A stretch of 64,000 nucleotides of DNA from Lachnospiraceae bacterium (lineage in GTDB: Bacteria; Bacillota; Clostridia; Lachnospirales; Lachnospiraceae), in assembly GCA_017518185.1 (NCBI GenBank), contig JAFWWB010000078.1, positions 1-64,000 of the forward strand, given 5' to 3'. Positions 36,669 to 44,416 of this stretch are shown here, in pieces; positions within the stretch are counted from its first letter, which is position 1; each line of letters begins with the position of its first letter. Position numbers and translations under genes: made by a program. The notes under the pieces were generated by a model. The model saw only the letters and a program-made list of their open reading frames with translations, was not told where the DNA came from and searched no databases.

Positions 36669-36711
36669 GCTCTCTCCCGCGCATCTATGCGGCGATCGAT
36701 GAGAGGTTCAT

Positions 36712-36750
36712 AGAGGCCTGTCCGTATGACCGGGTGCGCCTCTTTATTTT
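36712..36750 (+). terminator. Terminator after the phosphoesterase gene
   Basis: Outer stem AGAGGC (36712-36717) / GCCTCT (36738-36743) followed by TTATTTT. The inner part pairs only weakly. The U-tract overlaps the -35 box of the next promoter. Confidence 0.5.
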
Positions 36751-36777
36751 GACCTCGGGCATATAATATGGTAAAAT
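36749..36777 (+). promoter_or_regulatory. Promoter of the structured RNA / TSCPD transcript
   Basis: TTGACC (36749-36754), 17-base spacer, TAAAAT (36772-36777) with extended -10 TGG. Expected start near 36784, just before the closing stem of the RNA. Confidence 0.75.
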
Positions 36778-36783
36778 GGCTGG

Positions 36784-36963
36784 TGAATTTTGTTGATGCT
36801 AGTGTGCCCGTTTCCTGATAACTGGATCAAATGCGCAGAATGGGTTTTCGTTCTGCGAGGAGGAGGAATGAGTCGTACCGGGCGGTACGGCGATTGACGA
36901 CAACGAAGCAGGCGGAAATCCAGGCAAGCATTTGGTCCGGTTAATTAGGGACGGGTACACTAG
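36784..36963 (+). ncRNA. Structured non-coding RNA (possibly raiA-motif class)
   Basis: A stretch of about 180 bases without an ORF forms a nested, highly paired structure. Closing stem P1 is 36799-36811 with 36951-36963 (13 pairs, one G-U). P2 is 36821-36833 with 36928-36940 (13 pairs including three G-U). P3 is hairpin CGCAGAA/TTCTGCG (36834-36840/36851-36857), and P4 is GTCGTACC/GGTACGGC around a GGGC loop (36872-36891). A purine-rich GAGGAGGAGGAA follows P3. It has its own strong promoter and no terminator before the TSCPD gene, so it could be a leader or a processed RNA. The size, architecture and host remind me of the raiA motif, but this identity is uncertain. Confidence 0.7.
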
Positions 36964-36989
36964 GAAATAAATTGTAGGAGGAAACCGGC

Positions 36990-37247
36990 ATGAACCATGT
37001 AACCTATATACCCGAGGGGGTCTGCTCCCGTCAGATCGACTTTGACCTTGATGATGAAAACCGTATCCGCAACCTTTCCGTTGTAGCGGGCTGCAACGGC
37101 AACCTGAAAGCCATAGGCCGCCTTGTGGAAGGCAGGGATGCCGCAGAGATCGCGGACATACTCCGCGGAAACCAGTGCGGCATGAGAGGCACCTCCTGTG
37201 CCGACCAGCTTTCCAAGGCCATAGATTCAGCTCTCCGCAGCGCCTGA
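36990..37247 (+). CDS. TSCPD-domain protein
   Basis: 85 residues of the small TSCPD family (TIGR03905-like), with VTYIPEGVCSRQIDFDL, VAGCNGNLKAI and the final conserved cysteine run GMRGTSCADQLSKAI. The domain is also found fused to ribonucleotide reductases and may bind metal through its cysteines. AGGAGG precedes the ATG. It is read from the promoter in front of the structured RNA. Confidence 0.88.
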   Translation: MNHVTYIPEGVCSRQIDFDLDDENRIRNLSVVAGCNGNLKAIGRLVEGRDAAEIADILRGNQCGMRGTSCADQLSKAIDSALRSA

Positions 37248-37274
37248 GGCCAGGGGTAAAGATACGGACATCCG

Positions 37275-39677
37275 ATGAAAGACGTTCACTTTGATGCGTT
37301 CATAAGCTACAGGCACAGTGAACTTGATGCCTTTGTGGCTGAGAACCTCCACAAAAAACTGGAAAGCTTTAAGCTGCCGAAACCGCTCCGTGATAAAGCG
37401 GCGGGGGGTAGAACGCGTATCAGCCGGGTCTTCCGGGATGTGGACGAGCTTCCTCTTTCGGAGAATCTAAGCGACCAGATAAAACAGGCTCTCGATAATT
37501 CCGACTATCTCATTACCGTATGCACTCCGAGATACCTTGAATCAAAATGGTGTATGAAGGAGATCGAGCTTTTCCTACGTAACCATGAGCGCGACCATGT
37601 GCTGGTGGTGCTGGCGGAGGATGAGCCCTGCAATTCCTTCCCCGAAATACTCACCTTCAAGGAGGTGGAATACACCGACGAAGACGGCAACACCGTCATC
37701 CGGAGGAAAGAGATAGAGCCTCTTGCAGCCGATGCAAGGGGAAACAGTAAGAAAGAGATAAGGAAAGCCCTTGATACCGTTGTGCTCAGGCTCTGCGCCG
37801 CTATCTTCGGCTTTGATTTTGAAGACCTCCGCCAGCGCAGGCGTGAAGCCGGTATGCGCAGAAAAGCGGCGTTTTTCGGCGGCATAGCCGCAGTACTTCT
37901 TGTTTTCGCACTCATCGTTACTTCGATGCTCTTTAAGATCAACCGCCAGAATGAACTCATAGAAGAACAGTATGCCGCCCTGCAGGAAAAGTATGCAGGC
38001 TCCATGGCTCTTTCCGCGGAAAAGCTTGCGGCTTCCGGAAGGCGAAGGGATGCTGTCTATGCATTGCGAAGCGTGCTCCCCGATGATCCGGAGAAGGGTT
38101 ATTCTCCGGACGCACTGAGGGAGCTTTATGCCGTGATGAACGTATACGGAGTCTCGGATTCCTGCATGCCTGTTAATGCATACGACACCCAGGCGGAAAT
38201 ATATGAATTTTCCGTATCGCCGGAGAACCGCTATATCCTTCTGAACGACCTCTTCAACATATACGTATACGATCTTGAGAGCTCCGAGACCGCTGCAGTG
38301 ATCGAACGAAGGCATAAGCAGGCCGAGGATATCTTTGAAGCGTCATTCTGCGGCCCTGATGCACTGATGGTCTGCGACGGTGATGATATATACCGCTGTT
38401 CCCTTGCCGACGGATCAAAAAAGACCGTGAAGGTACCGGGAGACATCGGAGAGTTCTTTCCGTCCGATGACGGGGAGATCACCCTGTATTATTCCGATGA
38501 TATCATCTACGGCATAGACGAAGAATGTAACATCACCTACAGCATAGACATTTCCGAAAAGTTCGGTGAGTCATACCTGGATCTTGTCAGGGTATGCTTT
38601 GAAGACGGTACCTTCGCCGCCTTTTTTCTGGACAGCTTCGATCACTATATAATAGTTGCGGATGAAAAAACAGGCAGCGTGAGCCGCATGTATCACGACA
38701 ATGGCGGGTACGAGCTGTATGCGGCAATGAAGGATCACACTATTTACTATACGCCTGTGGATTATGATTTTACCGCCTCCGCATCCGTCTATTCCGTTGA
38801 TCTGGATAATAAAGGCGCAGGGTGGATAGCGGATATCAAAGATGCGGTGGTAGAGAGGATCCTGCCGGCAGACACTCTGGTTTACGTCTGTGAGGCCGGC
38901 ACCATCTATGCACTGTCAAAAAAGAGCGGCAGTCTCGTCTGTATGTATAATTCGGATATGGCCATGGCGGAATGCTGGACCGAAGGCGATACTCTCTATT
39001 ATGTACTGCGTGACGGCAGGATCTTCAGCTGCGATGCCGAGACAAATTATGAGATCACTGAAGCCTTCTATTCGATCATTCCGGAGGGATACTTTGATGA
39101 GGTCTGCCGCGTGGGTGATGACCTCTTCATGCATTTTCAGAATGCGAACTATCTTGTAAGATATGCGGCCGAATCCGGAAGCCTGGCGAAAGCCGTGGAT
39201 CCGGGCAGGGATTACTATCCGGAGACGGCGGAGATTGCGGACTATGACATCGAAGACATAGAGGGCGTGAATCCTGCCCTTATGGAGGAAGCGATATACT
39301 CCGATGATATGTCCTACATTTACGTATCCTATACCGATTATACCGCGCAGATCATCGATGCTGAAAGCCGTAAGGTCATAAAGAACCTGCAGCAGGATGA
39401 GACGGAATATGAAAGCTTTAAATACTATAAGGCTGCGGAAGGCTATATCCTGAGTTCCAGGTATTATTCCTATTTCTTCGATGACGATTTCAATATCATC
39501 AGTAAGACGGAAAGCGTTGTGGACGAGAAGGGAAAGAAGCTGCTCTTCTGCAATAACATATGGGAGTACCGCGAGGTCCCCTTCATCCCGGCAGACGAAC
39601 TGCTCGAACTCGCCGATGAGTACCTGGACGGTTACGAACCGCCGGAATGGGTGAAAGGGAAATACAGTATACAATGA
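37275..39677 (+). CDS. TIR-domain / membrane helix / beta-propeller protein
   Basis: 800 residues. Residues 1-150 are a TIR domain: FDAFISYRHSELDAFVAENL, SRVFRDVDELPLS, YLITVCTPRYLESKWCMKEI, with the Glu of W-C-x-x-E in the position of the TIR NADase catalytic glutamate. A basic linker, one membrane helix (about 198-220), a coiled segment and then about 500 residues of acidic WD40/PQQ-like propeller strands follow. The architecture places TIR inside and the propeller outside the cell. The ribosome site is weak; the start 27 bases after the TSCPD stop suggests cotranscription. The class is recurrent in Lachnospiraceae as far as I recall; its role (NAD turnover, signalling or defence) is not known. 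Confidence 0.82.
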   Translation: MKDVHFDAFISYRHSELDAFVAENLHKKLESFKLPKPLRDKAAGGRTRISRVFRDVDELPLSENLSDQIKQALDNSDYLITVCTPRYLESKWCMKEIELFLRNHERDHVLVVLAEDEPCNSFPEILTFKEVEYTDEDGNTVIRRKEIEPLAADARGNSKKEIRKALDTVVLRLCAAIFGFDFEDLRQRRREAGMRRKAAFFGGIAAVLLVFALIVTSMLFKINRQNELIEEQYAALQEKYAGSMALSAEKLAASGRRRDAVYALRSVLPDDPEKGYSPDALRELYAVMNVYGVSDSCMPVNAYDTQAEIYEFSVSPENRYILLNDLFNIYVYDLESSETAAVIERRHKQAEDIFEASFCGPDALMVCDGDDIYRCSLADGSKKTVKVPGDIGEFFPSDDGEITLYYSDDIIYGIDEECNITYSIDISEKFGESYLDLVRVCFEDGTFAAFFLDSFDHYIIVADEKTGSVSRMYHDNGGYELYAAMKDHTIYYTPVDYDFTASASVYSVDLDNKGAGWIADIKDAVVERILPADTLVYVCEAGTIYALSKKSGSLVCMYNSDMAMAECWTEGDTLYYVLRDGRIFSCDAETNYEITEAFYSIIPEGYFDEVCRVGDDLFMHFQNANYLVRYAAESGSLAKAVDPGRDYYPETAEIADYDIEDIEGVNPALMEEAIYSDDMSYIYVSYTDYTAQIIDAESRKVIKNLQQDETEYESFKYYKAAEGYILSSRYYSYFFDDDFNIISKTESVVDEKGKKLLFCNNIWEYREVPFIPADELLELADEYLDGYEPPEWVKGKYSIQ

Positions 39678-39729
39678 GTGTGGATTGTGTTAATATATTC
39701 ACTATCTGAGATATAAAGGAGGTATCATT

Positions 39730-40500
39730 ATGGAACCGGATTACGGACAGAGGGAACAGTATTATTCACAGGACATGTATCAGGAAGATGCGGGGTATGA
39801 CCCCACGATCGAAGGAAGACTGAGCAGTGTCTACGATCAGGTGAACGGGCTGATGCATCAGGAGGTCATAGCCAAGTCCTTCCTGTATATGGTGGCTGCC
39901 CTTGCGGTCACTGCAGTGGCTGCTTTTGCTGCGCCTAACGCCATGGCCAGGATCCTGGCCGCCAATCCTTCGGCGATCTTTATACTTGTGATACTGGAAT
40001 TGGTGATAGTGCTGGTGTCGAATGCCGCCATCAAAAAGAATAATGCCCCGCTTATGGCGGTTCTGTTCACGGTATATTCTTTCCTTACCGGAGCCACCCT
40101 GGGTGTGATCTTCTGGGCCTATGATCTGGCATCCGTCGGCGCTGTGTTCCTTATGACAGCCGGAATGTTTGCCGTGACGGCGGTCTACGGCCTGGTAACA
40201 AAGAAGGACCTCTCCTCCGTGGGAAGCATATGCTTAATGGCTGTGATCGGTATCATTATAGTGTCACTTGTCAATATGTTCCTGCTCCACAGCGAGGGAC
40301 TTGATCTTGTTATCTCCTACATCGGAGTGGCTGTCTTCGTGGCCATTACTGCATATGATACGCAGAAGATCAAGAAAGCAGTTGCCTATGCGACTCCCGA
40401 CCGTATGGCGACCATAGCACTCTCCGGCGCATTCGGACTTTACCTTGATTTCATCAATATCTTCCTCCGCCTTTTACGCATCATGGGCCGCAGGAAGTAA
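39730..40500 (+). CDS. BI-1/YccA-family membrane protein
   Basis: 256 residues with a polar N-terminal tail (about 45 residues, Tyr/Gln/Asp-rich) and seven hydrophobic helices (UPF0005/BI-1 pattern; SLYDQ-like start YDQVNGLMHQEVIAKSF, FVAITAYDTQKIKKA near the end, where the Asp pair is typical). Such proteins act as pH-sensitive cation leak channels or protease modulators. AGGAGG lies upstream of the ATG. Confidence 0.88.
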   Translation: MEPDYGQREQYYSQDMYQEDAGYDPTIEGRLSSVYDQVNGLMHQEVIAKSFLYMVAALAVTAVAAFAAPNAMARILAANPSAIFILVILELVIVLVSNAAIKKNNAPLMAVLFTVYSFLTGATLGVIFWAYDLASVGAVFLMTAGMFAVTAVYGLVTKKDLSSVGSICLMAVIGIIIVSLVNMFLLHSEGLDLVISYIGVAVFVAITAYDTQKIKKAVAYATPDRMATIALSGAFGLYLDFINIFLRLLRIMGRRK

Positions 40501-40510
40501 GGCTCGGATA

Positions 40511-41230
40511 ATGAAACTGTTTATGGATCCTAAAGAAAATCTGTTCCACGTACACACATTCCGCTGTCTTCATGCTTCCATGTGTGAAGACAGCGTATAT
40601 GTGGAAAGAGCGTTGGAACTGAATGCAGGATCCATATGGTTTACAGATCATGCTCCCTTTCCGGGAGATCCGTTCGGTCATAGGATGAGATATGAAGAAC
40701 TGGAAGAATATCTTACGACGCTGACGGAACTGAAAGAAAGATATCAGGATCGGATCGATATACATATCGGTCTGGAAACAGAGTATTTTCCATCTTTTGA
40801 CAAATCAGGTTATTATCGCCGGTTAAGATCTGATGAACGTCTGGAACTGCTGTTATTGGGGCAGCATATGGCAGAGGACGAGAACGGAGATTATACATTC
40901 CATTGGGATGGGGAACTCTTGCAGGAGGGCGAAGCAAAGGCGATCGGAACAGCGATCTGTCAGGGGATCAGGAGCGGATACTTTGATATCGTAGCGCATC
41001 CGGACCGCTCTTTCCGGAGAAGGAAACAGTGGACAGATGATATGACGGAGATTGCAGAGCAGATCATCAACACTGCAAAACAAAAGGGCGTAGTGTTGGA
41101 GCTTAATGAGACTTCGAAGCGGCATAAGCATCAATACTGGAAAGAGTTTTGGGAGCTGAATGCGGACCAATGCCCGGTTGTGATCGGACTCGATGCTCAT
41201 TCACCTGAGGAGTTGATGTTGGAGCAATAA
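40511..41230 (+). CDS. PHP-domain phosphatase, histidinol-phosphatase-like, shortened C-terminus
   Basis: 239 residues of the PHP superfamily: HVHTFRCLHA supplies the first metal ligands, ITFTDHAP-like WFTDHAPFP the next, then GLETEYF, LLGQHMAED, IVAHPDRSF and GLDAHSPEEL the remaining histidines and aspartates. All core ligands appear present. The protein ends immediately after DAHSPEELM, about 20-30 residues before HisJ-type proteins normally end, and the DNA beyond is a patchwork of fragments, so the terminal helix may have been lost. The start at 40511 has only a weak ribosome site (TAAGG). Confidence 0.75.
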   Translation: MKLFMDPKENLFHVHTFRCLHASMCEDSVYVERALELNAGSIWFTDHAPFPGDPFGHRMRYEELEEYLTTLTELKERYQDRIDIHIGLETEYFPSFDKSGYYRRLRSDERLELLLLGQHMAEDENGDYTFHWDGELLQEGEAKAIGTAICQGIRSGYFDIVAHPDRSFRRRKQWTDDMTEIAEQIINTAKQKGVVLELNETSKRHKHQYWKEFWELNADQCPVVIGLDAHSPEELMLEQ

Positions 41231-41403
41231 TGACCATGGCAGAAAAGATGAAGCTGGACGATATCCTTGCCGGCATAAGGCAGGAAAAAGACGAAGAAGA
41301 AAAAAGAAAGAAAAAACGGAAAGAAGAAGCATACAGGTGGTTTGACGAATCTCCCTGGTATTTATCCTCTATCTTTTTGATCTGGTCTACAGACTCAAAG
41401 TAA
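41230..41403 (+). CDS. Small charged ORF, probably a fragment
   Basis: 57 codons from ATG 41230 (overlapping the PHP stop; a second ATG lies at 41236). The first 40 residues are strongly charged and helical (KLDDILAGIRQEKDEEEKRK). The last 15 are hydrophobic and unlike them, as if a junction lies near 41350. From about 41350 to 41468 the minus strand instead reads a plausible peptide ([17 protein letters not shown]). I take this as recombined gene debris with an uncertain product. Confidence 0.3.
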   Translation: MTMAEKMKLDDILAGIRQEKDEEEKRKKKRKEEAYRWFDESPWYLSSIFLIWSTDSK

Positions 41404-41484
41404 CTCATGGCTATGTCATTGCTGAGAAGCGCGTCATCATGATTTCCAAATTTCATCCATCTCCTCAACAGATTTAAAGGGCCG

Positions 41485-41670
41485 GTGATCGTACTTTATT
41501 ACGTTTTGATGTCCGAAGTGGGTGTCGGCCAAATACAAGTTCATTTCTTTTTTACCATTATATTTTTTTCAAGCATAGCAATAAATCTGTACGCCCTTAC
41601 ATTATACATCCAGAAGGCGATAAACAAAAGGCCATTTCAACGCGAATACACAGGAGGTGATCAAAAATGA
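41485..41670 (+). CDS. Small membrane protein (hypothetical)
   Basis: 61 codons from a GTG at 41485 (an ATG lies at 41509). It has one long hydrophobic stretch ([20 protein letters not shown]) and a basic tail. There is no clear ribosome site. Its last codons contain a perfect Shine-Dalgarno for the tiny ORF that overlaps its stop (ATGA), which argues that the pair is translated together. Confidence 0.3.
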   Translation: MIVLYYVLMSEVGVGQIQVHFFFTIIFFSSIAINLYALTLYIQKAINKRPFQREYTGGDQK

Positions 41671-41735
41671 AAAAACTTGATATAATTATCGATCTTCCGG
41701 ATATAGGACTTGATGACTTTGATGATGCGAACTGA
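41667..41735 (+). CDS. 22-residue acidic peptide with an ideal ribosome site
   Basis: ATG 41667, preceded 5 bases upstream by AGGAGGTGATC, the full complement of the 16S rRNA 3' end. It encodes 22 residues starting MKKLDIIID and ending in an Asp-rich DDFDDAN, then TGA. It may be a regulatory or precursor peptide, or the 5' remnant of a longer gene. No known family is recognised. Confidence 0.35.
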   Translation: MKKLDIIIDLPDIGLDDFDDAN

Positions 41736-41803
41736 TGCCAATCAGCGCATCATCATGCGCAGTCTCTTCCTGAACCATCGTCTGCTTCATCATCTGAGTC
41801 CCT

Positions 41804-42602
41804 CTACTCTATGATCCCTGCCGGATACAAGTCGCCGCCCGGGAGGAAGATCTTCTCGGGCTCAGCATTATCTTTAGAGATTTCCTTCCTTTCACCCGGA
41901 TCGAGCCGTATCGTTCCTTCAAACGCTTTAACAAAGAGTGTTGAAGTCCCGATATTCTCGACAAATAACGGATGATCTTTCGTGCTTTCCACATAAAATT
42001 CAATATTCTGAAAATGCGGGAAGTAGCTGAGATCAACATATCCCCCTTTTGAGAATATCAGATAACTATCCTGAAAAGTTCCTACATGCGGATATGAACA
42101 GTATTCAACTTTTTCTCCATCTGTCGAGTCTTCAGGCACAAAATAGAGCGAATGGAAGTAATAAGAACAGAAGTCAGCTATTACTAAAAGTACCTTACCG
42201 GGCTCTATCGAAGGATAGGGTATAGTGTTCTTATACTGTGCTTTAAGCCTTTCATAATCCGGCAGTAGATCAGGATACTCATCCTGTTTTTCGAAACGGC
42301 AATAGGAAAGAGGACAATGATATACGCTGTTTTGCGTTGTGATCAGCGCTTCATCAGTATCCTTATCTATGTGTACCGCCCGAATAGCTGAGGTATGCAT
42401 AGATATCGAATCATTGAGTCTCTTATGACCTGTGACTATCCCGTGTGCCACATGATATAGCTTTTGATCGATATAATGCTCCCCAATGTACCAATAGTGC
42501 AGCATGATCTTTCTCTCACTTTCCGGAGATGCCATGTCGGATACATATGTATCTATCAGACGGGAGCCTATTTCCTCGAATTTCTTCTTTTAACATGGTC
42601 AT
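41804..42602 (-). pseudogene. Hypothetical gene with an apparent frameshift near its 5' end
   Basis: The open frame from 42535 (or ATG 42505, MLHYWYIGEH) down to 41804 codes about 235-243 residues with no recognised domain; the C-terminus has DPGERKEI and PGGDLYPAGIIE. Sensible coding in the same frame continues upstream of 42535 to a stop at 42590-42592 (KFEEIGSRLIDTYVSD) with no start codon. A good start does exist at 42602 (GGAGG, 8 bases, ATG), 16 bases past the previous gene, but it is in another frame and ends after 28 codons. A 1-base gain (or 2-base loss) between 42535 and 42595 would explain this. A functional shorter protein from 42535 or 42505 cannot be excluded. Confidence 0.5.
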
Positions 42603-42618
42603 CTATACGTCCTCCATG

Positions 42619-42870
42619 CTACATTGCTATAAAGCCTTGCCGTTCAATCTCTTCCCGGTCCTCGCGCAGCTCAAACGGCAAAGCCGTTATCTCATCGTCA
42701 AATGCCAGAATCCCTTTCCCTCACTTAGGACATTTTGTATCTATTCCATTTACCCCATTTTTCTTTTTGTAGCAAATAAATAATCCCCACTCACCCGGAG
42801 TCTTGTTAAACACAAAGCGATGTCTGCAGCATCCGCATATGATCTCGCGATACTGATATCCGGGTTCCAT
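42619..42870 (-). pseudogene. Zinc-ribbon protein interrupted by an in-frame UGA at a CxxC position
   Basis: From ATG 42870, 49 codons run to TGA (42721-42723), and the same frame then continues for 33 sensible codons (GKGILAFDDEITALPFELRE ...) to TAG at 42619. The N-terminal half has ICGCCRHRFVF and the stop follows CPK, so TGA sits where the second cysteine of the CPxC knuckle is expected, followed by GKG. A TGC/TGT to TGA change is the simplest cause. Selenocysteine is formally possible, but only a short hairpin (AACGGC/GCCGTT, about 37 bases downstream) is seen and no sel genes are in the window. Confidence 0.55.
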
Positions 42871-42876
42871 ACTTCT

Positions 42877-43002
42877 CTATCCCACCTCCCACGTAGTGTA
42901 TTCCATTGTCCTTGACGCAAAACCCTTTATTTCTATCTTTCCCATAAGATCCCATCCTTTCCTTCTGTAGAAAGCACCCTTTTTACTGTTGGATAAAGCA
43001 TA
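42877..43002 (-). pseudogene. C-terminal fragment of a GNAT-type acetyltransferase
   Basis: 41 codons, preceded by an in-frame stop, include AFYRRKGWDLMGKIE, the end pattern of GNAT acetyltransferases (F-Y-x-x-x-G-W/F). Nothing of the acetyl-CoA-binding core is present. It is a decayed remnant upstream of the zinc-ribbon gene. Confidence 0.35.
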
Positions 43003-43011
43003 TCAGAAACA

Positions 43012-43047
43012 AAAAAATAATTCACTAAACCTGTAGTTTAATGAATT
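43012..43047 (-). terminator. Terminator of the 43-47 kb minus-strand genes
   Basis: 12-bp stem AATTCACTAAAC / GTTTAATGAATT (one G-U) with a CTGTA loop; the minus-strand 3' side continues as TTATTTTTTTG. Confidence 0.75.
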
Positions 43048-43137
43048 ATCGAAATGCGTTATCAGCTTTTATAGCTGTTCTATGTTCAAAGATAGAATAA
43101 TGATGCGTGAAGTATGAGTTGTAAGAAGGCTTCAGTT

Positions 43138-43374
43138 TTAGGAGATGTGATTCCAATAGCCGATGATATCTGTGAATCCATTATCCAGAGCGTCCTGTTC
43201 ATCACATACAAAGCCGCATTTTGAACAGCGGATCCTCACTATCGGGCCCGAATTATGATAAACGATATCATCACAGCCTGCTGAACAAAAGGGACAGCCG
43301 GAATCGATCTTTCTTCCTGTCCTCTTGCTCTTATGGTCTTCCTTAACGTACGGCATAAACATCACTTTTTGCAT
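43138..43374 (-). CDS. Small zinc-ribbon protein
   Basis: 78 residues with CPFC-x3-C and CSKCGFVC, two zinc knuckles like the Lar/restriction-alleviation type of small proteins (a pattern ending D-A-x-x-x-W-N). Ribosome site poor; the start could be M1 or M6. It is the last gene before the terminator at 43012-43047. Confidence 0.6.
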   Translation of the reverse strand: MQKVMFMPYVKEDHKSKRTGRKIDSGCPFCSAGCDDIVYHNSGPIVRIRCSKCGFVCDEQDALDNGFTDIIGYWNHIS

Positions 43375-43396
43375 ATAAAGAATATTTTAAACATTT

Positions 43397-44407
43397 TCAA
43401 TCGTAGCCGAACTCCCCGAATAAAGCGCGGAATGCGTCTACACCCTCAAAAGAAGATGCATCTTCCCCACTGCCCGTATGAGCCGCAAAAAGAGACTTAA
43501 CATCTGCTCCTTTTTTAAACAGCTCATCATAGCGGTAATATTCCGAAAGCTCTTTATTATCAACATATATCATGCCCGGATTCTGCACCGGCATAAGCGG
43601 ATACTGATAATACATTGATCTGTAATCCATCTCTTTCAGGTATGCGGTCTCGGCTCTCATCCACTCATCACGGAGCTCATTCCTTCTGTTAACAAAGAGA
43701 TGGGAGAGATATCTGTCCTCTTCATTAACGGGGCACCCAAATTTATCTATCGTTGCCAGAGACTCCTGTTCCCACCTGTCATATTGTTCTTTACCGATGC
43801 TGACTATATCATCTATGTATGTCCCGGAACGGTCCCGCTTTATACCTTTTCTTTTATCGTGTATCCTTCTTATCCTGTCCTCCTCCGAACGGATCAGGTC
43901 TTCTATAGTCCCTGCATAATGGTTTTCCAATACCTTTGCCAGTCTGAAGAAAGTAAACTCATGCCACTTCCCGTCAAAGAGTCTGCCGAAACCTTCGGAC
44001 GAGGACAGATCAACATAATAACGGACAAACTCAGCCTCTCCCGCAATGACATCCCTGCCGAAGCCAAATTGGTTTTCCAGATGAAATATGACCTCATAAA
44101 ACCTGTCTGTCCGCATATCCGCAACAGCCTTCTCCGGTAGCGGCAGGAGATCTTTCACTCCGGCATATGTGGAACATGAAGTCAGACGTTTGCGGATCAC
44201 ATCCTCTATGCACTCTTCATCATCGCTGCTGTCACAGAACACTTCCTTATCCCAGCTGCCACTCAGCCGGTCGCTGCAGCTCTCCCCGTTCCTTTTCTTC
44301 AGGACTTCATCCCTTATCACATTCTTAAGGTCTGTTTCGTTAACAAGAAATGCATCCGTATCACTGCCCATTCCGTATGCAGAAGGGTAATTCAATATGT
44401 ATTTCAT
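43397..44407 (-). CDS. Hypothetical protein
   Basis: 336 residues, soluble, acidic, no signal peptide, membrane helix or recognised motif. Rich in Asp/Glu/Arg/Tyr, with a helical central region (ENHYAGTIEDLIRSEEDRIR). It lies 9 bases downstream of the AAA/PD-(D/E)XK gene and 22 bases before the zinc-ribbon gene, in one apparent operon. Confidence 0.6.
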   Translation of the reverse strand: MKYILNYPSAYGMGSDTDAFLVNETDLKNVIRDEVLKKRNGESCSDRLSGSWDKEVFCDSSDDEECIEDVIRKRLTSCSTYAGVKDLLPLPEKAVADMRTDRFYEVIFHLENQFGFGRDVIAGEAEFVRYYVDLSSSEGFGRLFDGKWHEFTFFRLAKVLENHYAGTIEDLIRSEEDRIRRIHDKRKGIKRDRSGTYIDDIVSIGKEQYDRWEQESLATIDKFGCPVNEEDRYLSHLFVNRRNELRDEWMRAETAYLKEMDYRSMYYQYPLMPVQNPGMIYVDNKELSEYYRYDELFKKGADVKSLFAAHTGSGEDASSFEGVDAFRALFGEFGYD

Positions 44408-44416
44408 AATCCTGTT

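Noticed and set aside
41667-41735. Lanthipeptide or other modified-peptide precursor
   Set aside because: No core with Ser/Thr/Cys, no processing motif and no modification genes nearby.
42619-42870. Confident selenoprotein call
   Set aside because: No convincing SECIS next to the UGA, no sel genes in the window, and the neighbouring gene is also damaged; a nonsense mutation is simpler.
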